From: Natronomonas salsuginis
GTDB lineage: Archaea; Halobacteriota; Halobacteria; Halobacteriales; Haloarculaceae
Assembly: GCF_005239135.1 (NCBI RefSeq)
Contig: NZ_QKNX01000004.1
Span: 1-64,000 of the forward strand
Direction of reading: 5' to 3'
DNA: 64,000 nt
The stretch's first letter is position 1. Each line of letters begins with the position of its first letter. The notes below the pieces were generated by a model, which was not told where the DNA came from, did no database searches, and saw only the letters and a list, made by a program, of their open reading frames with translations. Of the stretch, positions 43,885 to 52,104 are shown piece after piece. The position numbers were made by a program, and so were the translations under genes.

Positions 43885-44433
43885 TTACAGCCCGAACCGA
43901 GCGACCGTTCGATACGTCGGCCCGTCTCCGGTCAGCGTGCTCTCCTTCAGTCGGAGTTCGTCGATGTGAACGGGTCCGACCTCGGGCGGGTCTTCGCGGA
44001 GGAACGCTTGCACGTCGGCCTTCGCCGCCGCGTGCTCCATCCGGGCGAGCGTGACGTGCGGCGTGAACTCGTGGCTTTCCGCGTCGTATCCGAGCGCCGT
44101 CGTTTCGGCTTCGAGGCGGCGGTGTAACGCCGTCAGCGGTTCGGCCCCTCGCCCGACGCCGAGCCAGACGACGCGGATGTACGCCGTCGAGGGAAACGCG
44201 CCGACGCGATCGAACGTCGCCTCGAACGCCCCGACATCCGCCTCGTCGATCGCCGCGTCGATCGCGTCCGAGAGGGCGTCGAGATCGTGGTCGCCGTCGC
44301 CGAGAAACTTCATCGTCACGTGGGCGTCCGCGGAATCCGTGAGACGAAGTCCCGAAAGCTCCGCGAGCGGTGCTTGGAGCCGGTCGATCTCCTTCCCGAG
44401 CCCGCCCAGATCGACGCTGACGAACAGTCGCAT
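43885..44433 (-). CDS. thpR: RNA 2',3'-cyclic phosphodiesterase (ThpR/LigT)
   Basis: 182 residues from ATG 44433 (MRLFVSVDLGGLGKEIDRLQ). A ten-codon extension upstream is not family-like. Both HxT motifs of the 2H superfamily are present: HVTMKFLG at 38 and HVTLARM at 126. Cleaves 2',3'-cyclic phosphate ends of RNA, historically linked to tRNA splicing. Confidence 0.9.
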   Translation of the reverse strand: MRLFVSVDLGGLGKEIDRLQAPLAELSGLRLTDSADAHVTMKFLGDGDHDLDALSDAIDAAIDEADVGAFEATFDRVGAFPSTAYIRVVWLGVGRGAEPLTALHRRLEAETTALGYDAESHEFTPHVTLARMEHAAAKADVQAFLREDPPEVGPVHIDELRLKESTLTGDGPTYRTVARFGL

Positions 44434-44558
44434 ACTCCCGTTTGGGCCGAAGCGAAAATACACTCGTTGACGATGCCCGAACTGCGGGCCGAGCCGTCTG
44501 TCTCCCCCGCGCGATCAGCACCCGCCGACCGAGCCCGACGTCGATCCGTCGCGAGCGG

Positions 44559-44978
44559 TCACCCGGTTTCCTCGACTCGGATCGGGAACATCCCGTCCTC
44601 CAGCGTCTTGTCCTCGAGGCGGCGAAGCTCGCGGTCGGACGTCCGGAGCTTCGCGACGTGGTTCCCCGCGAGTTCGCCGGCCGGACTCTTGAAACAGGTC
44701 GGGCCACAGGCGATGAGTATCTCCTGATCGTTTCGGTATCCCGGATACAGCAGAATGTCTCCCCTCGAGGGGTAAACCGTGTGGTTCTCTCGCGGTATCT
44801 CCGGCAACTCGATCTCGTCGATGTTGATCTACGTCGCGTGTCCGCTCCAGCGAACGTGCATCAGGTCCGACTCGAGCGGTAGGATCTCCCGGAGCGCCGC
44901 GACGGATTCCGGTGCCGCCTCCTCGAGGAGGTCCGCGACGTATCGCTGCCCGTCGACTCGTAGTTCGATCTGACTCAT
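44559..44978 (-). pseudogene. DUF3830 family protein interrupted by amber codon
   Basis: From ATG 44978 the minus strand reads MSQIELRVDGQRYVADLLEE and on to ESDLMHVRWSGHAT, then TAG (44829-44831), and continues in frame INIDEIELPEIPRENHTVYP to the end at 44559 (PIRVEETG). The two parts make a complete 139-codon DUF3830 protein, a cyclophilin-fold family often linked to amidohydrolase or amide catabolism. TGG to TAG (Trp to stop) is the simplest change. A truncated product could begin at the Met just before PEIPREN. Confidence 0.8.
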
Positions 44979-45096
44979 CAATTCGACCGTCTCCGACCGG
45001 TTATTTAAAATTTCGTCACACGTGACGCCGTGGCGGACAATACCCGACTACGCACGCCCGCGGCACGCTTTAGTTCGTGCCTCGTGACCTTCCGAT

Positions 45097-45780
45097 ATGT
45101 CGTTCGATCCAGATGCGGTGGCGACCGTCACCGTCGATTCCTACGGAACGCTCGTCGACCCCTCCGCGGCGGTCGACGCGCTCGACGCCCACGTCGAGGA
45201 CACGGATTCGATCTCCGATCTCTGGCGGACCAAATCGATCGAGTACACGATGGTCGGCAACTTCGTCGATGCTTATCAGCCGTTCTACGACATGAACCGC
45301 GACGCGCTTCGCTACGCGCTCTCGGCCCACGGCGTCGACCTCGACGACGAAACCGTCGAGGAGATCCTCGCCGTCTACCACGAACTGGAGGTCTTCGAGG
45401 ACGTTCGCGACGGCATCGAGCGCCTGATCGACGGCGGCTACCCGGTGTACGTCGTCTCGAACGGCAATCCGGAGATGCTCGACTCGATGGTCGACCACGC
45501 GGAGATCGGCGATCTCATCGAGGACGCGATCAGCGCCCACGAGGTCCGGACGTTCAAACCCGACGTCGAGATTTACCGCCACGCCGCCGCGCGGACTGGG
45601 ACGCCGATCGAATCGATCGCCCACGTCGCCGGCCCGCCGTTCGATATTCAAGGATCCAAACACGCCGGCATGCAGGGCGTACGACTCGACCGGACCGGCG
45701 ACCCGTGGGGATCGTTCGGGGCGGAGCCGGATCTGACCGTCGAGAGCTTCTACGAGTTCGCGGACGCGCTGGGCGTGTAA
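45097..45780 (+). CDS. HAD-superfamily hydrolase, haloacid dehalogenase type II-like
   Basis: 227 residues. Nucleophile motif VTVDSYGTLVDPSAAVDALD with Asp14 followed by Tyr-Gly-Thr as in 2-haloacid dehalogenases. Motif II VVSNGNPEMLDSMVDHAEIG, Lys in VRTFKPDVEIYRHAAARTGT and a late Asp in GPPFDIQGSKHAGMQGV. The cap is the helical C1 type. Could act on haloacids or be a phosphatase, as many type II-like proteins are. Confidence 0.85.
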   Translation: MSFDPDAVATVTVDSYGTLVDPSAAVDALDAHVEDTDSISDLWRTKSIEYTMVGNFVDAYQPFYDMNRDALRYALSAHGVDLDDETVEEILAVYHELEVFEDVRDGIERLIDGGYPVYVVSNGNPEMLDSMVDHAEIGDLIEDAISAHEVRTFKPDVEIYRHAAARTGTPIESIAHVAGPPFDIQGSKHAGMQGVRLDRTGDPWGSFGAEPDLTVESFYEFADALGV

Positions 45781-46059
45781 GCCGAGCGCGTCGGACGCGC
45801 CGCTGATGCTGCGACGCCCGCCGAAACGCGGCTCCGATGGTTTATATACCAACAGGCGGCCAGACCGCCTATGAGCTGATCGATGGCCGGCAGTCCGCCA
45901 GGGCGGGAGTGCGGCGTACGGACTGTCGGACGGAGGCGCCGCCTGTTCGCAATCGGATAACCGTTCGGGGAGCCGCGCCGCCGGTCGAGACGCTCGTTCG
46001 CCGCCACGGTCATGTTCCGAGGCCGGAGCGGGAGAGCGCCGAACACTGATCGGGCTCCG

Positions 46060-46410
46060 TCAGTCGAGCCCGAGTATCTCTCTCGCCTGCGCCGGCGTCG
46101 CGACCGCCCGCTCCAGCGTCCCGGCCAGCTCCGCCGCCCGCGCGACGAGCTGTTCGTTCCCGGTCGCCAACTCGCCGCGACGGTAGTAGACGTTGTCCTC
46201 TAGCCCGACGCGGACGTGCCCGCCCAGTATCGTCCCGAGCGCCGCGAACGGCAGCTGATGGGGACCGAACCCGAGCGTGTTGAAGATCGTGCCTTCCGGG
46301 AGGTTACGGAGAATCGAGGAGAAAGCCTCGCGCGTTAGCGCGGGGATGAATCCGACACTACCCTTCACAGTCCACCGTTCGATGGCACGGCTGGATATTC
46401 CACGCTGAGC
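46060..46410 (-). pseudogene. BKACE (DUF849) family C-terminal fragment
   Basis: The minus strand encodes RWTVKGSVGFIPALTREAFS, then SILRNLPEGTIFNTLGFGPH and GTILGGHVRVGLEDNVYYRR, ending ATPAQAREILGLD at 46060. This is the C-terminal third of a beta-keto acid cleavage enzyme (3-keto-5-aminohexanoate cleavage type), which normally has about 280-300 residues. The catalytic N-terminal part, including the zinc-binding His residues, is missing. The break coincides with the left end of a tnpB element, and the missing half is not found on its other side. Confidence 0.8.
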
Positions 46411-46451
46411 AAATACACAGCTTCAAGTAAGTTGACCTACATAGGTTACGT

Positions 46452-47732
46452 ATGGCGAAACAGGTCGTTACTCGCACCTATACTGCTTCCATACGGAACC
46501 AGTCTCGGGTGCAAGACGACCTTGATTCGCTCGGGTTCGCAGCCAGTAAGATCTGGAACGTCGGACGGTGGACGTGTAGTCGGATCTGGGATGAAATCGA
46601 TCACATTCCCAACCACAACGAGCTCACCACGTACCTCAAAACCCACGACCGCTATGATGATCTGCATTCGCAGTCAAGTCAGCGAGTCCTTCAAGAACTC
46701 GCTGAGGCGTTCAACGGCTGGTACGGCAAACGACGTAACGGAGACACGAGAGCGAACCCGCCCGGCTATCGTAAACACGGCGATGAACACCCTCGTTCCA
46801 CAGTCACGTTCAAAGCCGCTGGCTTCAAACTCGACACCCAGTACAACCGCGTCCGACTCTCAAAAGGATCGAACCTGAAAGAGTACTGGTCGGATTTTGT
46901 CCTGTGTACGTACCAAACTCGTCCCGACGTTGACCTCTCCGCCGTGGAGAACGTCCAACAAGCCAAGATTGTGTGGACGGGCGACGAGTGGGAACTACAC
47001 TTCGTCTGTAAGGTCGAAATCGATGTGACTGAAGCTCCCGGTGAGAAGACTGTGGGTGTTGATCTCGGGATCAACAACTTTGCCGCGCTCGCCTACGAGG
47101 ACGGCCACAGCGAGCTGTACCCGCTGAACTGTTTGAAGCAGGACGACTACTACTTCAGCAAGCGAATCGCTCGGTGTGACGGCTCGAACTCCGAGCAGGC
47201 CACCCGGCTGAACCACAAGAAGTCGGCTCGCCGTACCCACTATTTCCATACGCTCTCGAAACACATTGTTGAACGGTGTGTTGAGGAAGACGTTGGAACG
47301 ATCGTAGTGGGAGATCTCTCGGGAGTCCGCGAAGATGACGACGCTAACGAGTCGAAAAACTGGGGGAAACACGGCAACCTCGACTTGCACTCGTGGGCAT
47401 TCGACCGGTTCACCGACCTCCTCGAATACAAGGCGGAGATGGAAGGTATCACCGTCGAAGAAGCCTCCGAGGAGGACACGTCGAAGTCGTGTTCTTGCTG
47501 TGGTCGCAAACGTGACTCGAACCGTGTCGAACGTGGGTTATACGTGTGCGATGAATGCGGTACAGTGGCGAACGCTGACGTGAACGGGGCCGAGAATATC
47601 CGACAAAAAGTATCTCCGAGTCCCGCCACGGATGGCGGTGATAGGAGTAACGGCTGGTTGGCACAGCCATCGACGTTCCTGTTTGACAACGAAACTGGTG
47701 TATTCGCACCTCAAGAACAGGTTACGTCGTAA
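46452..47732 (+). CDS. tnpB: TnpB-type RNA-guided nuclease homologue
   Basis: 426 residues, full length. N-terminal helix-rich domain (MAKQVVTRTYTASIRNQSRV), RuvC-I GVDLGINNFAAL with Asp204, RuvC-II position VGTIVVGDLSGVRE, a zinc finger CSCCGRKRDSNRVERGLYVC (Cys347, 349/350 and 366/369) and RuvC-III NADVNGAENI with Asp376. TnpB family members cut DNA guided by RNA from the element's right end, promoting retention. Residue 287, where most TnpBs carry the catalytic Glu (x-E-D-L), is Gly here (V-G-D-L). Haloarchaeal relatives may share this. Confidence 0.9.
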   Translation: MAKQVVTRTYTASIRNQSRVQDDLDSLGFAASKIWNVGRWTCSRIWDEIDHIPNHNELTTYLKTHDRYDDLHSQSSQRVLQELAEAFNGWYGKRRNGDTRANPPGYRKHGDEHPRSTVTFKAAGFKLDTQYNRVRLSKGSNLKEYWSDFVLCTYQTRPDVDLSAVENVQQAKIVWTGDEWELHFVCKVEIDVTEAPGEKTVGVDLGINNFAALAYEDGHSELYPLNCLKQDDYYFSKRIARCDGSNSEQATRLNHKKSARRTHYFHTLSKHIVERCVEEDVGTIVVGDLSGVREDDDANESKNWGKHGNLDLHSWAFDRFTDLLEYKAEMEGITVEEASEEDTSKSCSCCGRKRDSNRVERGLYVCDECGTVANADVNGAENIRQKVSPSPATDGGDRSNGWLAQPSTFLFDNETGVFAPQEQVTS

Positions 47733-47772
47733 ACCACAATATCCCAACCTAGCGGCGCGGTGCCGTGGGAAT

Positions 47773-47792
47773 CCTCGCGCTTCAGCGCGGGG
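47773..47792 (+). ncRNA. Right-end hairpin, likely 3' part of guide (omega) RNA
   Basis: cctcgcgc-ttca-gcgcgggg forms a stem with one wobble pair, 40 bases after the tnpB stop, followed by aggatgtcaac. In IS605-type elements this end is the transposase-recognition hairpin and the 3' scaffold of the omega RNA, with the guide just beyond the element end. The RNA boundaries cannot be set from sequence alone. Confidence 0.5.
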
Positions 47793-47945
47793 AGGATGTC
47801 AACATCCGCGTGTAGTGGTTAAAACCCCGCGCGTCGTTCCGAGACCGAAAGTCGACGAGGAGTGACGCTCGAACGCGCGTCCCGGAGCCGAAACGCCGAT
47901 AGCTCAGGAGCCAGTACCGATCACCGACCGATCACTTCACCGCCC

Positions 47946-48356
47946 ATGACGCCAGCTATCACCGATCGATCAATACTCGCGGCTTCCACCCTCGTCGCGA
48001 CCGTCGCGACCGCCGGAAGCCTCTACTTCAGCGACGTGATGGGACTCGTCCCCTGCGAACTGTGCTGGTTCCAGCGTATGGGGATGTACCCGCTGGTCGT
48101 CGTGTTGGCCGTCGCGACGTACGAGGATCGGATCGCAGCTTGGCGAGCAGCGCTGCCGCTGTCCGTCGGGGGTGCGGTCGTCGCGGCGTATCACTCCGCT
48201 TTGCAGTTACGGTCGGGGGGAACCTGCTCGCTTGGTGGCGGGTGCGGCAGCGTCCAGTACGAACTGTTCGGAATACTCTCGATCCCAAATCTGTCGCTGC
48301 TCGCGTTCGCGTTGATTTCCGTCGGCCTCGCGGCAGGTGCGCTTCGGGATCGGTAG
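47946..48356 (+). CDS. Disulfide bond formation protein DsbB/BdbC-like
   Basis: 136 residues, four membrane helices. First redox pair Cys37-x-x-Cys40 in GLVPCELCWFQRMGMYPLVV and second pair Cys94/Cys100 in GGTCSLGGGCGSVQYELFGI, the four-Cys pattern of DsbB/BdbC quinone-coupled oxidases. ATG 47946 is chosen; the frame upstream is non-homologous. Reoxidises a DsbA-like thiol oxidase outside the membrane. Confidence 0.9.
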   Translation: MTPAITDRSILAASTLVATVATAGSLYFSDVMGLVPCELCWFQRMGMYPLVVVLAVATYEDRIAAWRAALPLSVGGAVVAAYHSALQLRSGGTCSLGGGCGSVQYELFGILSIPNLSLLAFALISVGLAAGALRDR

Positions 48357-48400
48357 CGCGCGGCTGGAACGCTCCGTACACCGATCGCTCGCTGTCCCGA

Positions 48401-49072
48401 TCACCGCACGGCGCGAATCAACTCGATCAACTCGTCGCGAAGGTACACCCGATCGATCCTCGGCGTCCGAACCCCTACCGCATCGAGACGCGCCTCCAGC
48501 CCGTGCGTCGGATACGCGCCGCCGGCGATCCGGAACGATCCGTCCGTCACCCACACCGCGAGCCACCCCTCCGCGTCGATCCGTTCGGGACCGCGCTCCG
48601 CTGCGATCGGTAGGTGCGCGGTGAACTGTCGGAGCCGAGTCCGATCGCCGGATTCGGTTCGGACCCGTTCGCGCCGTCCGCTTTCGACGCCCTCGAACCC
48701 ACGCCCCTCGAGTTCGTCGACGAACGTCCGCCGCGCCTGCCTCGCGACGGTCGGACGGATCGACACGGTCCCGACCATCGGTGCCAACGGCGGTCGAAAC
48801 GACAGCGCCGTGGCGAAGAAAAAGCGCCACGACCCGCCGTCGCCGTCGTCACCGACCCGGTCGTCGACCTCGGCGTCGCCAACGATCGCCGCCACGCCGG
48901 CCGCTTCGATCGCCGCCCGCAGGTCAGCATCGTCGTACAGCAGCGTGCGCCCGGTCACCTCCATCCCCGGCATCCGAAAGACCGTCCGCTCGCGCTTCGA
49001 TCGCAGCTCCCAGCCGTCGGCGAGCAGTCGGTCGTGCGGGACCGACGGATAGCCATCCGCGCTCCCGGTCAC
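48401..49072 (-). CDS. Conserved haloarchaeal protein, unknown
   Basis: 223 residues if started at GTG 49072; the frame is open further upstream, but that part overlaps the duplicated malic-enzyme tail. Contains DGWELRSKRERTVFRMPGME, then SWRFFFATALSFRPPLAPMV and DAEGWLAVWVTDGSFRIAGG then AYPTH. No membrane segment or known motif. The composition and internal conservation pattern look real, but no family was recognised. Downstream it ends 44 bp from dsbB (convergent). Confidence 0.65.
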   Translation of the reverse strand: MTGSADGYPSVPHDRLLADGWELRSKRERTVFRMPGMEVTGRTLLYDDADLRAAIEAAGVAAIVGDAEVDDRVGDDGDGGSWRFFFATALSFRPPLAPMVGTVSIRPTVARQARRTFVDELEGRGFEGVESGRRERVRTESGDRTRLRQFTAHLPIAAERGPERIDAEGWLAVWVTDGSFRIAGGAYPTHGLEARLDAVGVRTPRIDRVYLRDELIELIRAVR

Positions 49073-49162
49073 GGGATTCTCCCCCACCGGCCTCCGATCG
49101 CCTCGAACATACCACGCGTTGTGGCTTCGAGGGTATGAATCTGTGCGACGTCCGGTTCGATT

Positions 49163-49210
49163 AGTCGTCCTGTGCGTCGACGACGGCGACGCCGGCGAGG
49201 TTGACGATAT
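49163..49210. repeat. Direct repeat, upstream copy of malic-enzyme 3' tail
   Basis: 48 bases match 49307-49354 with one difference (tgcgtcg versus tgcatcg). On the minus strand both encode [14 protein letters not shown] followed at once by a stop (TAA here, TGA in the gene). This copy is outside any intact gene, 144 bases beyond the gene's own stop. Confidence 0.85.
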
Positions 49211-49304
49211 GCTTCCAGCCGTTTCCCGCTCGGGGTTCACGTTCGCTCACCGTCGCGGCAAACTCCTGGACCGAAAAGGCCGCTCGGCCCGATGGGCCTC
49301 GCGG

Positions 49305-51554
49305 TCAGTCGTCCTGTGCATCGACGACGGCGACGCCGGCGAGGTTGACGATATCTTTGACCTCGTCGCCGCGCTGGAGGACGTGGACGGGTTTGTCCAT
49401 GCCGACGAGCATCGGGCCGATGGCTTCGGCTCCGCCGAGTCGCTGCAAGAGCTTGTACGCGATGTTGCCCGCCTCCAGGTTCGGAAACACCAACACGTTC
49501 GCCGGCTCGTCGAGTTCCGCGAAGGGGTAGTCCTCGGTCAACAGCTCCTCGACGACGGCGGTGTCGGCCTGCATTTCGCCGTCCACTGGGAAGTCGACCG
49601 TCGAGTCCTCGCGCAGCAGCCGGGCCGCCTCCCGCGGTTTGTACGTTCCCTCGTTGTCGACCGTCCCGAAGTCGGAGTACGACAGCATCGCCACGCTCGG
49701 GTTGACGTTGAACTGCCGGGCGAGCTCGGCGGTGTGTCTGGCGACCTCCGCGAGCACGTGCTCGTCGGGGGCCTGATTGACGGTGGCGTCGGCGACGAAG
49801 ACGACGCGGTTTTTGAACGTCAGCATGTACACGCCCGCGGCGTACTCCGAATCGGCGTCCGTGCCGACGATCTGCAATGGCGGCCGAAGCGCCGTCGGAT
49901 AGTGGTTCGTCAGCCCGGTAAGCATCGCGTCGGCGTCGCCCATCTCCACCATCACGCTCGCCAGATAGTTGCCGTTGTGGACTAGCCCCTCGGCTTCCCG
50001 TCGGGTGACGCCCTTCCGCTGGCGGAGCTCGTACAGTCGGTCGGCATACGGCGATAGTTCGTCGCTCACCGGATCGACGATCTCCGGTTCGAAGTCCAAT
50101 CCGAGCTCGGCCGACTGCTCCCAGATCGATCGCTTGTCGCCGATAAGCACGGGTTCGGCGATCGACTGCTCGATCAACTGATACGCGGCTCGGATCATCT
50201 TCGGGTCGTCGCCCTCGGCGAGGACGAGGCGTTTGGGATCGCTTTTGGCCTTGTTGAGCACGACCCGCATCATCTCTCTGGACTTCCCCAACCGCGCCTC
50301 CAGTTCCTCGCGGTACGCGTCGAGGTCGAGTTCCTCGCGCGCGACGCCGCTTTCCATCGCGGCCCCCGCGACGGCCCCCGACACCTCGAACAGTACACGC
50401 GAATCGAGCGGTTTGGGGATGATGTACTCGGGGCCGAACTGCAGCGGTTGGTCGCCGTAGGCTTTGACGACGGCGTCGGGGACGTCCTGTTTGGCGAGGT
50501 CGGCCAGCGCCTCGGCGGCCGCCACTTTCATCTCCTCGTTGATCTCCGTCGCCCGCACGTCGAGCGCGCCGCGGAAGATGAACGGGAAGCCGAGTACGTT
50601 GTTCACCTGATTCGGATAATCCGAGCGTCCCGTTGCCATGATCACCGTGTCGTCGCGCGCGTTCTTGGCCGTCTCGTAATCGATCTCTGGCTCCGGATTC
50701 GCCATGGCGAAGATGATGGGGTCATCGGCCATCGAGCGGACCATCTCCTCGGAGACGATCCCGCCGACCGACAGCCCGACGAACACGTCCGCACCCGCCA
50801 TCGCGTCCGCCAACTCCCCGCCCGTCGGACTCGCGAACGCCTCGACGTAGGTGTGTGGATCGCCGTCCGCGACCCGAGCCTCGGTGATGATGCCGTCGAT
50901 GTCGCACATGGTGACGTTGTCGGCCCGGACGCCGAGCGACCGGTAGAAGTGTGCCGTCGCGGTCGCGGCTGCCCCCGCGCCGGAGAAGACGATCTGGAGT
51001 TCGTCGAGCGATTTGCCGGTGATCTCGGCGGCGTTCAACAGCGCCGCCCCGGAGATGATCGCCGTGCCGTGTTGGTCGTCGTGAAACACCGGGATGTCCA
51101 TCTCCTCACGCAGCCGTGACTCGATCTCAAAACACTCCGGTGCTTTGATGTCTTCGAGGTTGATCCCCCCGAACGTCGGCTCCATTCGCGCGACCGATTC
51201 GGCGAACTCGGTCGGATCGTCCTCGTCTATCTCGATGTCGAAGACGTCGATGTCAGCGAAGCGCTTGAACAATACGCCCTTGCCCTCCATCACGGGTTTG
51301 GATGCTTGCGCGCCGATATCGCCGAGACCCAATACAGCGGTCCCGTTCGAGACGACGCCGACCATGTTCCCTTTGCTCGTGTAGGTGTACGCCTCCTCGG
51401 GAGTTTTTGCGATCTCGTTGCACGGGGCCGCAACGCCCGGTGAGTACGCCAGCGACAGATCCCGTTGGGTGTTCGTCGGCTTCGTGGTCGAAATTTCGAT
51501 CTTTCCCGGCGGGTCGATCCGGTGATACTCCAGTGAATCCTCGTCCAATCCCAT
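49305..51554 (-). CDS. maeB: Malic enzyme with C-terminal phosphotransacetylase domain
   Basis: 749 residues from ATG 51554 ([20 protein letters not shown]). Malic enzyme part (1 to ~430): [60 protein letters not shown] and [23 protein letters not shown]-like part (430-749): [40 protein letters not shown] and [20 protein letters not shown]. Decarboxylates malate to pyruvate; the PTA domain usually regulates by acetyl-CoA rather than catalysing. Confidence 0.94.
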   Translation of the reverse strand: MGLDEDSLEYHRIDPPGKIEISTTKPTNTQRDLSLAYSPGVAAPCNEIAKTPEEAYTYTSKGNMVGVVSNGTAVLGLGDIGAQASKPVMEGKGVLFKRFADIDVFDIEIDEDDPTEFAESVARMEPTFGGINLEDIKAPECFEIESRLREEMDIPVFHDDQHGTAIISGAALLNAAEITGKSLDELQIVFSGAGAAATATAHFYRSLGVRADNVTMCDIDGIITEARVADGDPHTYVEAFASPTGGELADAMAGADVFVGLSVGGIVSEEMVRSMADDPIIFAMANPEPEIDYETAKNARDDTVIMATGRSDYPNQVNNVLGFPFIFRGALDVRATEINEEMKVAAAEALADLAKQDVPDAVVKAYGDQPLQFGPEYIIPKPLDSRVLFEVSGAVAGAAMESGVAREELDLDAYREELEARLGKSREMMRVVLNKAKSDPKRLVLAEGDDPKMIRAAYQLIEQSIAEPVLIGDKRSIWEQSAELGLDFEPEIVDPVSDELSPYADRLYELRQRKGVTRREAEGLVHNGNYLASVMVEMGDADAMLTGLTNHYPTALRPPLQIVGTDADSEYAAGVYMLTFKNRVVFVADATVNQAPDEHVLAEVARHTAELARQFNVNPSVAMLSYSDFGTVDNEGTYKPREAARLLREDSTVDFPVDGEMQADTAVVEELLTEDYPFAELDEPANVLVFPNLEAGNIAYKLLQRLGGAEAIGPMLVGMDKPVHVLQRGDEVKDIVNLAGVAVVDAQDD
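49307..49354. repeat. Direct repeat, copy inside the malic-enzyme gene
   Basis: The 3' end of maeB, repeated with 47 of 48 identical bases at 49163-49210. Confidence 0.85.
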
Positions 51555-51676
51555 ATCGATATTCGCAACGTGCAGCCTAAAGAGTGATCGCTTCTCGAAT
51601 CCGCCATTGTCGGCGCATATTCCGTGCGTATCGATCGCACATGTCTGGAAAATCGGACGGATGTTGAGACTTCGAT

Positions 51677-52011
51677 TCACCGGTCGTCGACGTGGAATTC
51701 GAAGCGCACGCCGCCGTCCTCGCCGCCGGTGATCCGGATGGGCCAGCCGTGGCTGTCGGCGACCGCGTCGACGATCGCGAGCCTGATGCCGGCCCCATCG
51801 CCGCCTAAGTAGCCGGATTTCAGCACCGCGTCGAGTTCGGATTCGGGGATCCCGGGACCGTCGTCCTCGACGTAGAAGCCATCGTCGAGCCGATCCAACG
51901 CGGCGGCTGGCCCGGGGGCCGTGACGACATCGAAGTCCTCCCGCTCGAGGTACTCCGCCGAGAGCGACCGGAACGCGTCGTCGGCCCGCAGAACGCGAAT
52001 TTCGGGAGCCG
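51677..52011 (-). pseudogene. Collapsed two-component sensor: receiver N-term joined to HATPase C-term
   Basis: The minus strand reads IRVLRADDAFRSLSAEYLER then EDFDVVTAPGPAAALDRL, the first 40 residues of a response-regulator receiver (IxVLxxDD), and then directly YVEDDGPGIPESELDAVLKS, LGGDGAGIRLAIVDAVADSH then GWPIRITGGEDGGVRFEFHV, the N, G1 and G2 boxes of a histidine-kinase ATPase domain. The phospho-acceptor Asp of the receiver, any PAS domains, the His box and the first part of the HATPase are gone. No start codon is obvious. Confidence 0.7.
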
Positions 52012-52104
52012 AACGGGTGTGTTTTCCGAATCCGCAGTTAAACCTTCGCGTCTTTTCGCCCCGGTCGATCGACGGTCGTCTCGCCCCGTCGGCTCGCAGC
52101 CGAG

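Larger units (their letters stand above)
46412..47805 (+). mobile_element. Solo tnpB element (IS200/IS605-like, no tnpA)
   Basis: The unit consists of a short left end (ttcaagtaagttgacctac, 46422-46440), a full-length tnpB gene and a right end with a hairpin (47773-47792) followed by ggaggatgtcaac. No tnpA (Y1 transposase) is present, so it would need a transposase in trans. It abuts the truncated BKACE gene. Exact ends are uncertain. Confidence 0.7.

Noticed and set aside
45838-46049. TATA-like box and small hairpin (aggcggccagaccgcct) suggesting a small RNA or ORF
   Set aside because: The frame after the box stops within three codons or gives Arg-rich noise. The hairpin is short and lacks a terminator-like tail, so support was too weak to call.
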